Source of the DNA: Candidatus Mycobacterium wuenschmannii
GTDB lineage: Bacteria; Actinomycetota; Actinomycetes; Mycobacteriales; Mycobacteriaceae
Direction: 5' to 3'
NCBI RefSeq assembly: GCF_030252325.1
Contig: NZ_CP126981.1
Location: forward strand, 930,001 to 994,000
DNA: 64,000 nucleotides
Below, in pieces: positions 1 to 8,262 of this stretch (the stretch's first letter is position 1; every line of letters begins with the position of its first letter). The translations under genes were made by a program, and so were the position numbers. The notes under the pieces are model-generated. The model made no database searches and was not told the origin of the DNA. It saw only the letters and a list, made by a program, of their open reading frames with translations.

Positions 1-88
1 CGTGGGCCAACCCGCCGAGATCCGCGGTCACCTTGCCGCGCTGCGGCGTTGGGACGGCACCGAGCGCGTCGAGTACCCGATCGGCTAG
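1..88 (+). CDS. 3' end of an unidentified protein gene (partial)
   Basis: The window opens inside a reading frame on the plus strand that stays open from base 2 to a TAG at 86-88. The visible 28 residues end in ...RRWDGTERVEYPIG. They are hydrophilic and show no motif I recognise, so no family or function is proposed. The gene converges on the aldo-keto reductase gene, whose stop lies only a few bases away. The start and most of the protein are outside the window. Confidence 0.45.
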   Translation, partial: VGQPAEIRGHLAALRRWDGTERVEYPIG

Positions 89-94
89 CGACGA

Positions 95-943
95 TCAGTC
101 GGGGACGTAGTCGAATTCGTCGGGATTGGGGCCGATGCGCCCGGACTCGCCCCGGTCGAGGCCCGTGATCGCGGTCATCTGGTCACCATCGAGTTCGAAG
201 TCGAAAATGTCGAAATTGGCCTGAATTCGCTCGCGGTGCACCGACTTCGGAAACACGATGTCGCCGCGCTGGATGTGCCACCGCAGTACTACCTGCGCGG
301 CAGTCTTCGAGTGAGCGTCGACAATGCCGGTGATGACCTGATCGTCGAGGACTTTTCCCTGGGCGATCGGCGACCACGCCTCGGTGGCAATGCGGTTGTC
401 GAGGTCGTAGGCCCGGACCTGCTCGTTGCCGAAGTAAGGGTGAATCTCGACCTGGTTGACCGCCGGCACCGTTTCCGACGATGCCGCGAGCCGCTGCAGG
501 TGCGCGACCTGAAAGTTGGACACCCCGACGCTGCGCGCCCGACGCGCCGTGGCGAATTCTTCCAGCGCAATCCACGTCGAGACGAAATCGCCGTCGTAGA
601 GCGTCGGCAACGGCCAGTGGATGAGGAACAGGTCGACGTAGTCGAAGCCGAGCTTGGCGAGCGTCTCGTCGAATGCGCGCTGCGCGTCAGCCGGCCGGTG
701 AAATCCGTTGTTGAGCTTGCTGGTGACGAAAATGTCCTCGCGATCGACGCCGGCCTCCCGGATGCCCTGACCGACTTGCTGCTCGTTGCCGTACATCTGC
801 GCGGTGTCGATGTGCCGGTAGCCGATTTCGATGGCTGTACGGACCGCCTCTGCGGTCTCGTCGGGTTCGATTTGGTAGACGCCGAAACCGAGCTGCGGTA
901 TCGCGTTACCGTCGTTCAAGGTGATTGACGGCACTGAACTCAT
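95..943 (-). CDS. aldo/keto reductase (AKR5/DkgA-like)
   Basis: A 282-residue NADPH-dependent aldo-keto reductase, which would reduce aldehydes or ketones in the cytoplasm. The classical AKR signatures are visible in order: an IGYRHIDTAQMYGNE block carrying the catalytic Asp and Tyr, a VTSKL block with the catalytic Lys, FLIHWP with the catalytic His, GVSNF, and a C-terminal PKSVHRERIQANFDIFDF cofactor-binding stretch. The ATG at 943 is chosen because a GGAGGT ribosome site lies 6 bases upstream; a longer form starting at 982 would bury this site inside the coding region. It is similar in type to the M. tuberculosis Rv2971 protein. The physiological substrate cannot be read from the sequence. 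Confidence 0.9.
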   Translation of the reverse strand: MSSVPSITLNDGNAIPQLGFGVYQIEPDETAEAVRTAIEIGYRHIDTAQMYGNEQQVGQGIREAGVDREDIFVTSKLNNGFHRPADAQRAFDETLAKLGFDYVDLFLIHWPLPTLYDGDFVSTWIALEEFATARRARSVGVSNFQVAHLQRLAASSETVPAVNQVEIHPYFGNEQVRAYDLDNRIATEAWSPIAQGKVLDDQVITGIVDAHSKTAAQVVLRWHIQRGDIVFPKSVHRERIQANFDIFDFELDGDQMTAITGLDRGESGRIGPNPDEFDYVPD

Positions 944-1027
944 GTGGTGACCTCCTGGGCTTCCGCGAAGGCTGCCCGTCATCGCGGTGACGCAAACCCG
1001 GCGGCCGCGACAGTTACACCGGACTGG

Positions 1028-3313
1028 CTACCCCGCGGCGGGCTCGAATCGGACGAACACACCCTTTGATGTCGGGGTGTTGCTGACCTCCGCGACGCTG
1101 TCCAGCGGTACCAGGACATTCGTCTCGGGGTAGTAGGACGCGGCCGAGCCGCGGGCGGCGGGATACGCGACGACGCGAAAACCCTTGGCGCGCCGTTCGA
1201 TACCGTCATCCCAGGTGCTGACGAGGTCGACGAGCTGGCGGTCGGCCAAGCCGAGCTGGTCGATGTCGGCCGGATTGATCAGCACCACCCGGCGCCCGTT
1301 GTGGATGCCGCGGTAGCGGTCGTCGAGCGCGTAGGGCACGGTGTTCCACTGGTCGTGTGAGCGCATCGTCTGCAGGATGAGGTGGCCGTCCGGCGGGTGG
1401 ACCCGATCGAACGTGTTGCGGGTGAAAATGGCCTTGCCCGACGGGGTCGGGAAACGATGCTCGTTGACCGGGTTGGGCAGCCGAAACCCACCGGGTCTGC
1501 GCACCCGCGCGTTGAAGTCGTCGAAGTCGGGAACGACCCGCGAGATGCGCTGCCGAATCTCGTCGTAGTCGGCTTCGAAGTCGTCCCAATGGATTCCGGG
1601 GGTGTCACCGAGGGTGCGCCGGGCCAATCGGCAGATGATCGCGACCTCGCTCAGCAGCTGATCCGACGGCGGGCTGAGCCGGCCGTGCGATTGGTGCACG
1701 ATGCTCATCGAGTCTTCGACCGTGACGAATTGCTCGCCGGTGGCCTGCACGTCGCGGTCCGTGCGGCCCAGCGTCGGCAGGATCAACGCGGTCTCGCCAC
1801 ACACCGCGTGCGAGCGATTCAACTTGGTGGAGACGTGCGCGGTCAGCCGGCAGGCCCGCATCGCCTGTTCGGTCAAGTCGCTGTCCGGGGTGGCGCGGGC
1901 GAAGTTGCCGGCGAAACCGACGAAGATCTTGGCCTGCCCGTCGCGCATCGCCCGGATGGCGTTCACCGCATCCAGTCCGTGCTTGGTCGGGGGAGTGAAT
2001 CCGAATTCGCGCTCCAGCGCGTCGAGGAACGTCTGCGGCATCTGCTCCCAGATGCCCATCGTGCGATCGCCCTGCACGTTGCTGTGCCCGCGCACCGGGC
2101 AGACGCCGGCACCCGGGCGACCCAGATTGCCGCGCAGCATAAGGAAATTCACGATCTCGCGGATCGTCGCGACGCCGTACTTCTGCTGGGTGATGCCCAT
2201 CGCCCAGCACACGATCACCTTCTTGCTGGCCAGCACCCGCTCGACGACCTGCTCGATCTCCGCGCGCCGAAGTCCGGTCGTCGCCTCGATCTCGGGCCAC
2301 GAAATCCGGGCGACGTGCTCGGTGAATTCGGCGAACCCGGTGGTGTGCGACTCGATGAAATCGTGGTCGAGCACGGTCCCGGGCGCAGCCGCCTCGGCCT
2401 GGAGTAGCAGCGCGTTGACGGCCTGGAACAGTGCGAGGTCGCCGTTGGGCCTGATGTGCAGGAACTGATCGGCGATAGTGGTTCCGCGGCCGATGATTCC
2501 GCGGACCTTCTGGGGATTCTTGAACCGGATCAGCCCGGCTTCCGGCAGCGGGTTTACCGCGATGATCTGTCCGCCGTTGCGTTTGGTCTCCTCGAGCGCC
2601 GAGAGCATTCGCGGCATATTGGTGCCGGGGTTGATACCGACGACGAGTACCAGGTCCGCTTCGTGGATGTCGTCGAGGCTGACGCTGCCCTTGCCGATTC
2701 CGAGCGTCTCCTGCAGCGCCGAGCCGCTGGACTCGTGGCACATGTTGCTGCAGTCGGGGAGGTTGTTCGTACCCAACGCCCGGGCGAACAACTGCAGCAG
2801 GAATGCGGCCTCGTTGCTGACCCGGCCCGAGGTGTAGAACAACGCTTCGTCGGGTGAGTCGAGCGCGCGCAGTTCGGCGGCGAGCAGGTCGAGCGCGTCG
2901 TCCCAGCCGATCGGTTCGTAGTGATCGGATCCGGACCGCTTCACCATCGGCTCGGTCAGCCGGCCTTGCTGGTTGAGCCACATGTCGGATTCGGCCAGCA
3001 GCCGCGGAATCGAGTGTTCGGCGAAGAATTCCCGCGTGATTCGGCGGGTCGTGGCCTCGTCGTTGATGTGCTTGGCGCCGTTTTCGCAGTACTCGTTGAT
3101 GTGCCGGTGCTTCGGGTCTGGCTCCGGCCAGGCGCACCCCGGACAATCGGTGCCGTTCGCCTGGTTGATGCTCAGCAGGTTGATCGCGGCGCGCCGTGGC
3201 GAGGTCTCCTCCAGCGAGAACTGCACGGCGTGCAGGACGCCGGGAACGCCGGTGGCCCACTGTTTGGGCGGCGTGACTCTGAGCTTCTCGTCGCGCGAAT
3301 GATCTGTCGGCAT
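1028..3313 (-). CDS. FdhF/YdeP-family molybdopterin oxidoreductase, alpha subunit
   Basis: A 761-residue molybdopterin-dependent oxidoreductase of the formate-dehydrogenase-alpha-like (YdeP/FdhF) group. An N-terminal iron-sulfur region has cysteines C57, C60 and C76 (CPGC, then EYC). The usual metal-ligand position is SNMCHESSG with Cys192, not selenocysteine. Later stretches such as VVGINPGTNMPR and GRPGAGVCPVRGHSNVQGDR are typical of bis-MGD binding. The C-terminal dinucleotide-binding domain includes LQTMRSHDQWNT. The gene is divergent from fdhD, whose product sulfurates formate dehydrogenase cofactors, and the same pairing exists in M. tuberculosis (Rv2900c/Rv2899c). Whether it truly oxidises formate is uncertain, because no other formate dehydrogenase subunit is nearby. 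A minus-strand TATGCT at 3341-3346 is a possible -10. Confidence 0.88.
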   Translation of the reverse strand: MPTDHSRDEKLRVTPPKQWATGVPGVLHAVQFSLEETSPRRAAINLLSINQANGTDCPGCAWPEPDPKHRHINEYCENGAKHINDEATTRRITREFFAEHSIPRLLAESDMWLNQQGRLTEPMVKRSGSDHYEPIGWDDALDLLAAELRALDSPDEALFYTSGRVSNEAAFLLQLFARALGTNNLPDCSNMCHESSGSALQETLGIGKGSVSLDDIHEADLVLVVGINPGTNMPRMLSALEETKRNGGQIIAVNPLPEAGLIRFKNPQKVRGIIGRGTTIADQFLHIRPNGDLALFQAVNALLLQAEAAAPGTVLDHDFIESHTTGFAEFTEHVARISWPEIEATTGLRRAEIEQVVERVLASKKVIVCWAMGITQQKYGVATIREIVNFLMLRGNLGRPGAGVCPVRGHSNVQGDRTMGIWEQMPQTFLDALEREFGFTPPTKHGLDAVNAIRAMRDGQAKIFVGFAGNFARATPDSDLTEQAMRACRLTAHVSTKLNRSHAVCGETALILPTLGRTDRDVQATGEQFVTVEDSMSIVHQSHGRLSPPSDQLLSEVAIICRLARRTLGDTPGIHWDDFEADYDEIRQRISRVVPDFDDFNARVRRPGGFRLPNPVNEHRFPTPSGKAIFTRNTFDRVHPPDGHLILQTMRSHDQWNTVPYALDDRYRGIHNGRRVVLINPADIDQLGLADRQLVDLVSTWDDGIERRAKGFRVVAYPAARGSAASYYPETNVLVPLDSVAEVSNTPTSKGVFVRFEPAAG

Positions 3314-3324
3314 CGGATCCGTCT

Positions 3325-3355
3325 GCTCGGGTAGACGCTCAGCATAAACCCGAGC
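3325..3355. promoter_or_regulatory. 8-bp inverted repeat between fdhF-like gene and fdhD
   Basis: GCTCGGGT at 3325-3332 and its exact reverse complement ACCCGAGC at 3348-3355 are separated by 15 bases in the 64-base divergent intergenic region. The repeat covers a possible minus-strand -10 (TATGCT, 3341-3346) and lies just upstream of the fdhD -10. This position fits a shared operator. The binding protein is unknown. A stem-loop in the short fdhF leader is the alternative reading. Confidence 0.4.
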
Positions 3356-3365
3356 CAGGGTTGGC

Positions 3366-3371
3366 TAGGCT
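3366..3371 (+). promoter_or_regulatory. fdhD -10 element, leaderless
   Basis: TAGGCT lies 6 bases before the fdhD ATG at 3378. No ribosome-binding purine run separates them, so the mRNA probably starts at or next to the start codon. This is inferred from spacing and was not measured. Confidence 0.5.
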
Positions 3372-3377
3372 CGCATC

Positions 3378-4205
3378 ATGGGTCGGGTAACCGCACGTCG
3401 GCCGGTTCGGCACGTGAGCGCCGACGCGACCGTGCACCGACCTGAGACCCTTGCCGTCGAGGAACCGCTCGAGATCCGCGTGAACGGCACGCCCATCACG
3501 GTCACCATGCGCACGCCCGGGTCGGATTTCGAACTCGCGCAAGGCTTTCTGCTCACCGAGGGGATCATCGCCCGTCGGGCCGACGTGGCCGCCATCCGAT
3601 ACTGCAGCGGCGCCGGACCGGACGGTCTCAACACCTACAATGTCCTTGACATCACGCTGGAAGCCGGCGTGCCCACGCCCAGCACGGACGTGACCCGCAA
3701 CTTCTACACCACATCGTCGTGCGGAGTGTGCGGCAAAGCCTCCCTCGACGCCGTGCGGCTCAGCAGCCGATACCCGGTGGGGGATCACGTCCTGCGCGTC
3801 AGCGCCGCCACCCTGTCCGCTCTGCCCGAGCGGCTCCGCGCGGCGCAGAAGGTATTCGCCACTACCGGTGGCCTGCACGGTGCGGCGTTGTTCGGCGCCG
3901 ACGGCACGCTGTTGGTCGCGCGCGAAGACATCGGCCGGCACAACGCTGTCGACAAGGCGATCGGCTGGGCCTTGGAGAACGACCGGATTCCGCTGGAGAC
4001 CGCGGTGCTGCTGGTGAGTGGCCGGGCATCGTTCGAGTTGACACAGAAGGCGGTCATGGCGGGTGTCCCGATGCTGGCCGCCGTGTCGGCTCCATCGTCG
4101 CTGGCGGTCGACCTGGCCAGCGAATCGGGGCTGACACTGGTCGCGTTCCTGCGGGGCGATTCGATGAACATCTACGCACGGCCGGACCGGGTCGACGGCG
4201 TCTGA
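3378..4205 (+). CDS. fdhD: formate dehydrogenase accessory sulfurtransferase FdhD
   Basis: A 275-residue FdhD, which passes sulfur from a cysteine desulfurase to the molybdenum cofactor of formate dehydrogenases. The essential CxxC is Cys115-Cys118 in [12 protein letters not shown], and conserved FdhD stretches such as [23 protein letters not shown] and [15 protein letters not shown] are visible. Length is normal for the family. It is divergent from the FdhF-like oxidoreductase, its likely client. The ATG at 3378 is preceded by a -10-like TAGGCT at 6 bases, implying a leaderless transcript. The 3' end converges on the minus-strand membrane operon. Confidence 0.95.
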   Translation: MGRVTARRPVRHVSADATVHRPETLAVEEPLEIRVNGTPITVTMRTPGSDFELAQGFLLTEGIIARRADVAAIRYCSGAGPDGLNTYNVLDITLEAGVPTPSTDVTRNFYTTSSCGVCGKASLDAVRLSSRYPVGDHVLRVSAATLSALPERLRAAQKVFATTGGLHGAALFGADGTLLVAREDIGRHNAVDKAIGWALENDRIPLETAVLLVSGRASFELTQKAVMAGVPMLAAVSAPSSLAVDLASESGLTLVAFLRGDSMNIYARPDRVDGV

Positions 4206-4212
4206 CCGACGG

Positions 4213-5556
4213 CTACGCGCTGAACAGCAGGTACAGCCCGGTGAACGTATAGCCGACCATCACCAGCATCATCGTGAGCTGGCCGGTGAGCTGATGACGC
4301 TTGGGTAGCAGCCGCAACGCCTTATCGTGCGCCGAGATCACCGCGACGATATGCCCGGTCACCACCGACGTCACCTTGATCACGGCCAGCACGGTCGGGT
4401 GCAACGAAAGGACGTAGGCCACGTGTAAATGCCCGAGGCCCAACAGATTCCAGTCGTGGCCAAGCGGGTCCGCCAGCGCGAAAACCGCCTGCTGACCACG
4501 CTCGATGAGGTAAGACAGGTAGTGCGCGAAGATGTAGCCCACCACGATCGGGATCAGCGAATGGGCTAATTCACCGGGAAGCGCGCGACGCTTTTCCCGG
4601 TCGAGGCCGCCGGTCGCGCGCGCGGCCAGTGAGAACGTCGTCCCCACGACCGCCACGAATACCAGCAGGCCGATGGTGCGTAACCCGCACGACGAGACCG
4701 CCACGGGCACAAAATGAATGGAGCGTGATAGACCATCTGCGAAGTTGCGCCACGTCGCCGAGGAGGAGAAGCTGTCGAATGCGGTCGAGCCGAGCAGTAC
4801 CGCCAGCACGGCCACGACGCCCGGCCGAATCGGCAATGACAACAGATTGTCGAACGGGTTTCCGATCCCGATCCGTCGGGTTTTCGTGTCGCGGCGGAAC
4901 GGTGAGAGCCGTGACACCGCCATGCTGTAGACGCCGAACGGGTCCGCGCGGGCGAACCAACGTTGTCCGCACAGCCACGCCCCGACCAACAGCACTAGCG
5001 CGTAGCTCAGCAGCCAGGTCTTGACCCACGGCAGCGCAGCGGGATTGGGGCTGGCGAGTTCCATCCACACGAACGCGAACAGGCCCACGGCGGCGGGTCG
5101 ATATCCCCACGACTCCGGATAGGACCACCGCGGGCTCGGCGTAATGCGTTGCAACAGTAAGTACACCGTGCGCACCGGCGAGATGACTCGCCATACCGGC
5201 CCGACGAGCAGCGAAACCGCCACCAGCCCAACCCATAACAGTACGTAGAAGACGCCGAGCAGCGCGTTGGCGTTCGTCTGTGGGCCGAACAGGCCGGCGA
5301 GTAACACCCATCCGGTGAACGCGAGGGTCGCCACTGCCGCCACCGCGCGGGTGATGGGCGAGTCCACGAACGTCGTCACCGCCGCCGGCAGTGGGCGAGT
5401 CGGATTGTCCGCGTCGAAGCGGGGCCGCTTCCATGCGAACGCCACCAGCGCGAAAGTGAAGGTGAGCGCCCACGCGGCCCCGACCACCGAAAAGGCATAC
5501 GGCACCGGCAAATCGCTCGACCCGCCGAGGCCGTGCGCGACGAGGCGTTCAGTCAC
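4213..5556 (-). CDS. polytopic membrane protein, unknown function (last gene of membrane operon)
   Basis: A 447-residue, strongly hydrophobic protein with about ten predicted membrane segments and no family I can name with confidence. Histidines cluster in the C-terminal half: AHYLSYL, GHDWN, GHLHV and GHIVAVISAHD, a possible metal- or heme-binding arrangement. The GTG start overlaps the stop of the upstream lipoprotein gene by 4 bases (GTGA), so the two are translationally coupled. It is the final gene of a four-gene minus-strand unit with a cupredoxin-like lipoprotein. A role in metal, probably copper, handling is inferred from that context only. Confidence 0.75.
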   Translation of the reverse strand: MTERLVAHGLGGSSDLPVPYAFSVVGAAWALTFTFALVAFAWKRPRFDADNPTRPLPAAVTTFVDSPITRAVAAVATLAFTGWVLLAGLFGPQTNANALLGVFYVLLWVGLVAVSLLVGPVWRVISPVRTVYLLLQRITPSPRWSYPESWGYRPAAVGLFAFVWMELASPNPAALPWVKTWLLSYALVLLVGAWLCGQRWFARADPFGVYSMAVSRLSPFRRDTKTRRIGIGNPFDNLLSLPIRPGVVAVLAVLLGSTAFDSFSSSATWRNFADGLSRSIHFVPVAVSSCGLRTIGLLVFVAVVGTTFSLAARATGGLDREKRRALPGELAHSLIPIVVGYIFAHYLSYLIERGQQAVFALADPLGHDWNLLGLGHLHVAYVLSLHPTVLAVIKVTSVVTGHIVAVISAHDKALRLLPKRHQLTGQLTMMLVMVGYTFTGLYLLFSA

Positions 5557-5927
5557 GGATTCACGTGAATGGTGGCGACCGTCCGATCGAGGTGATGCAG
5601 TTCGACGTCGACACTGCCAGGAACGTCGACGCTGAATTCGAACTTTTGGTTGGGTGCCGCGGCGACCGGAAACTTGTGGTCGGGCACCGAGTGCACGTGC
5701 AGCTCGTCAGCCACGTCGCTGGTGACGTGCAGCGTGATCGGCTGCTTGGCTGTCGCCTGAAAAGTCGCGTTCGACGGTGTCACCTGGCCATGGGCAATGG
5801 TGATATCCACCGAAAGCCCGGTTGCACCAGTCGTTTTCGACGCGCTGTCGCATGCGGCCGGGGTCACCAACAGCACGGAGAACGCCGTGACGACGAGAGC
5901 CTGCCGAAGCTTCGTCAATCCGCTCAT
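5553..5927 (-). CDS. cupredoxin-like lipoprotein
   Basis: A 124-residue exported protein. The N-terminus has a basic start, a hydrophobic stretch and a lipobox-like TPAAC with Cys26, so it is probably lipid-anchored outside the membrane. The mature part looks like a cupredoxin-fold beta domain: ITLHVTSDVADELHVHSVPDH, then PGSVDVELHHLDRTVATIHV. This gives several histidines (LHVH, PDH, LHH) but no Cys ligand of a classical blue-copper site. Start and stop both overlap neighbouring genes by 4 bases. An extracytoplasmic copper-binding or delivery role is plausible but inferred. Confidence 0.7.
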   Translation of the reverse strand: MSGLTKLRQALVVTAFSVLLVTPAACDSASKTTGATGLSVDITIAHGQVTPSNATFQATAKQPITLHVTSDVADELHVHSVPDHKFPVAAAPNQKFEFSVDVPGSVDVELHHLDRTVATIHVNP

Positions 5928-7780
5928 GCTGCCCGCGGTGGCGAGTGCTCGACTGCTTCTTCTCCCGGTTCGTTCGGCGCATTCTCCGAATTATTGATCC
6001 GGCCCGCGCCCCACGTCAGCGCGGTGATGACTGTGATCGTGAAGAAGAGAACGACGACCCCGCCCGCAGTGAACAACCAACCGGGTACGCCCGGGTCGCG
6101 TTCGCGCTGCAAGATGGACACCTCGAAGGCAAACGGACGCGTGCCGTTGCTCAGTACCGGGATCTCCGGTACGGGGATCGCCTCGTCGGCCGGTGCCCAG
6201 ATGGGTACCGCGGCGAGGTCTCGCCCGTCGTGCACGCGTAGCAGCGTCTTCCAGTCGCCCCACACCGGAACCGGCTCGGTCGAGACGTAATGTCCCGGAC
6301 CGACTTTGCGCAGACGGTTGATGAAGAGTCCACGATGGTTCTCCATCTTGCCCTGCCAGGCGAGGATCGTCACCCAGTCCGGGTGGTCACCGGCCATGTT
6401 GGGCGGGTTGAGTTGAACGTCCGCTGTCGCCATTCGCTGCCCGGGGGGACTGGGTACGTCGGTGAGTTTGACGGTCGCCGAGTCCTGCTTCGGAACCAGG
6501 ATGTGCAGACCGTTGGCGACGGTGCCACCGATGATGAGGACGGTCAGCGCGACAGCGGTGATGCCGAACGCGCGGCCCGGCAGTCGCTGGCTGGTCAACA
6601 CCATGCCGAAGAGAGCCGCGCACACGCCGGCGAAGATCGCCACCGGGACGGCAGTCGGCAGCGCCTCCCGCCAAAGGTCGACCGGCCACGGGTAGTGGTA
6701 CACCTTTCCGATCCACAGCGATTCGAGCCACAGACCGGCGGTGCCGATGCCGAGACCGGAGACGGCGCCGAAGACGATCGGGCGTTTGAAAAGCGGTGTC
6801 AGAGCAACCAACTCGACCACCAGGGCCGGCCCGAGGTAGAGCGGGAACCAGTTGATCGGAGCGCCGAGAATCGGGCCGACGAGGAAAGCGACTCCACCAC
6901 GCAACGCGATGGCGAACAGCGCCGCAATGATCGCCGCGCCTTTACCGAGCGTGATGCGGGCAACGATGCACCCGATGGCCGCGGCGGCGGCGATCAGCAT
7001 CGGTTGGAAAACCAGTCGGAACTGTGGCACACCGAAGTCGAATTCGATTTGGTAGACCGACATACCGATCAAAAGGCCGCCGCTCGAGAGGTAGCGGAGG
7101 AATTTGATGAACGGACCGTCGTGGCGTTCGAGCGCTTCGTCGGCCGGCGTCTCCTCGACTTTGCGAGCGCCCTCGTACTCGAGCATCAGCACGGCGAACA
7201 ACGAGAAGTTGGCGCCACCAATCATCATCAGATGCGTTGGGCCCCAGAGGGTCACGTCCTGGCCGAAGATGCGGTGCCAGATGTCATCGAGCGGAAAGCC
7301 GATCATCGCGTACATGCCGCACGCCGCCATCAGCAAGCCACCCACAGGGGCGTACCAGTTGCGCGTGATGCGCACCGAGGCCGGACCGGGCTTGTCATAT
7401 GGCAGCACGACCGAGATCGCTCCGGCGAGAAAAATTCCGAACAGGCCGATGATGATGAAGTAGTGAGCCGGGTTGGCCAGCGGCCCGGGATCGCGGCCAT
7501 TCCCGATGTGCCAACTGACATCCCAGATAAAACCGAACAGCGCGCAGATGATCGACGTGGTGAACACCAAGATGGTCAGCGCGACCCACGACGGCCGATT
7601 GAATTTGTTGCCAAGGCGTTCGGCGACGGTGTTCAGCCATGTGATGCGGCGAGTGCGGTGACCCCACCCGACATAGAGCATGCCGGCACCGATGAACATG
7701 GCCGCGATCGTCAGTCCGATGACCTGGTCGAGGCCGGCGCCGCGCGCTGGCGGCTCAGCCGCAAGAAGTGTCAGATCCAC
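5924..7780 (-). CDS. large polytopic membrane protein with conserved-looking histidines
   Basis: A 618-residue membrane protein of unknown function. About ten membrane segments fill the first two thirds. Suggestive histidines sit near membrane faces: SWH (His91), NPAH (His106), DDIWH (His169) and GPTH (His183). An extracytoplasmic stretch of roughly 130 residues follows (QLNPPNMAGDHPDW ... RKVGPGHYVSTEPVPVWGDW) whose pattern recalls FixH/YtkA-type beta domains, then a final membrane segment. I chose the GTG at 7780 because GGGAGG lies just before it; the ATG at 7795 would place that ribosome site inside the gene. It is coupled by ATGA to the lipoprotein gene and is the core of the operon. Confidence 0.75.
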   Translation of the reverse strand: MDLTLLAAEPPARGAGLDQVIGLTIAAMFIGAGMLYVGWGHRTRRITWLNTVAERLGNKFNRPSWVALTILVFTTSIICALFGFIWDVSWHIGNGRDPGPLANPAHYFIIIGLFGIFLAGAISVVLPYDKPGPASVRITRNWYAPVGGLLMAACGMYAMIGFPLDDIWHRIFGQDVTLWGPTHLMMIGGANFSLFAVLMLEYEGARKVEETPADEALERHDGPFIKFLRYLSSGGLLIGMSVYQIEFDFGVPQFRLVFQPMLIAAAAAIGCIVARITLGKGAAIIAALFAIALRGGVAFLVGPILGAPINWFPLYLGPALVVELVALTPLFKRPIVFGAVSGLGIGTAGLWLESLWIGKVYHYPWPVDLWREALPTAVPVAIFAGVCAALFGMVLTSQRLPGRAFGITAVALTVLIIGGTVANGLHILVPKQDSATVKLTDVPSPPGQRMATADVQLNPPNMAGDHPDWVTILAWQGKMENHRGLFINRLRKVGPGHYVSTEPVPVWGDWKTLLRVHDGRDLAAVPIWAPADEAIPVPEIPVLSNGTRPFAFEVSILQRERDPGVPGWLFTAGGVVVLFFTITVITALTWGAGRINNSENAPNEPGEEAVEHSPPRAA

Positions 7781-7834
7781 CGTGATACCTCCCACACTGC
7801 GCCGGCCCGCCCGGAGTCTTCCGGGCGCTTAACT

Positions 7835-7846
7835 TACCCAAGGGTA
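7835..7846. promoter_or_regulatory. palindrome TACCC-AA-GGGTA upstream of the membrane operon core gene
   Basis: TACCCAAGGGTA sits between the small membrane gene (stop 7899) and the 618-residue protein (start 7780). TACCC/GGGTA palindromes of this kind, with varying spacers, are reported for CsoR-family copper repressors, from memory. The spacing here is shorter than I recall, so the assignment is tentative. It may control a second, internal promoter of the operon. Confidence 0.35.
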
Positions 7847-7898
7847 GGTAGCCTGCGGGTCCTACGCTCAAACTTCGGCGATTTGCTGCCCGCGTGTC

Positions 7899-8066
7899 TC
7901 AGTCGCGGCTGCCGTCGGAGGTCGAGGCCGGTTCGTCATCGGGTGTACGCCGGTCTTTGATCGCGATGTAGAGGACGACGCCGACGACCACGACCGCCGG
8001 CAGGAAAGCCGGACCGGCGAGCAGCAGCCAGTGGTGGGCCACGTATTCGACGTGTGGACTAGTCAA
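7899..8066 (-). CDS. small single-pass membrane protein (55 aa, TTG start)
   Basis: A 55-residue open frame begins TSPHVEYVAHHWLL after a TTG start and ends KDRRTPDDEPASTSDGSRD. One membrane segment spans about residues 13-36, rich in Val, Leu and Ala, followed by a charged cytoplasmic-type tail. A GGGAGTG ribosome site lies about 7 bases before the TTG, and an in-frame stop just upstream excludes a longer form. Small size and the rare start mean automatic annotation can miss it. It is the first gene of the minus-strand membrane operon, so a small subunit of that system is the likely role. Confidence 0.6.
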   Translation of the reverse strand: MTSPHVEYVAHHWLLLAGPAFLPAVVVVGVVLYIAIKDRRTPDDEPASTSDGSRD

Positions 8067-8094
8067 TTTCGATCACTCCCGTACATCCGTTGCC

Positions 8095-8109
8095 TACCGC
8101 GGAGGGGTA
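8095..8109. promoter_or_regulatory. second TACC...GGTA palindrome, upstream of the small membrane gene
   Basis: TACCGCGGAGGGGTA has TACC and GGTA arms and overlaps the 8-base palindrome GGGTACCC at 8105-8112. It lies about 30-45 bases upstream of the TTG start at 8066, where a repressor would cover the promoter. Together with the palindrome at 7835-7846 it suggests one regulator acting at both sites. The regulator identity is inferred, with a CsoR-like copper sensor as the first guess. Confidence 0.3.
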
Positions 8110-8262
8110 CCCAACGGCGCCCGAGGCGACCACATGACGTTTGTGCAGGTGCACACCGCTAGCCTAGCCTGGGCACCGTTCAACGCTTGTTGTGGAGAAG
8201 CCGGGAACAATGTGCTTCCCGCGCGCGAGAACAGGCCAACACCAAGACATAAGGAGTAGCTG

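Noticed and set aside
1382..2407. 341-codon plus-strand frame antisense to the fdhF-like gene
   Set aside because: It is the complement of a well-supported gene and its composition shows no recognisable protein.
1605..3260. Long open frames in other phases, such as 551 codons over the fdhF-like gene
   Set aside because: They are arginine/alanine-rich shadows of real genes in GC-rich DNA, without domains or ribosome sites.
6290..7960. 556-codon plus-strand frame opposite the 618-aa membrane protein
   Set aside because: It is dominated by Arg, Asp, Gln and Gly, as expected from the reverse complement of a hydrophobic gene. The minus-strand operon with overlaps is far better supported.
8163..8262. 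Possible BioQ operator upstream of bioB (CACCGTTCAAC region)
   Set aside because: Only one half resembles the TGAAC-type arm and the partner arm does not match, so it was not listed.
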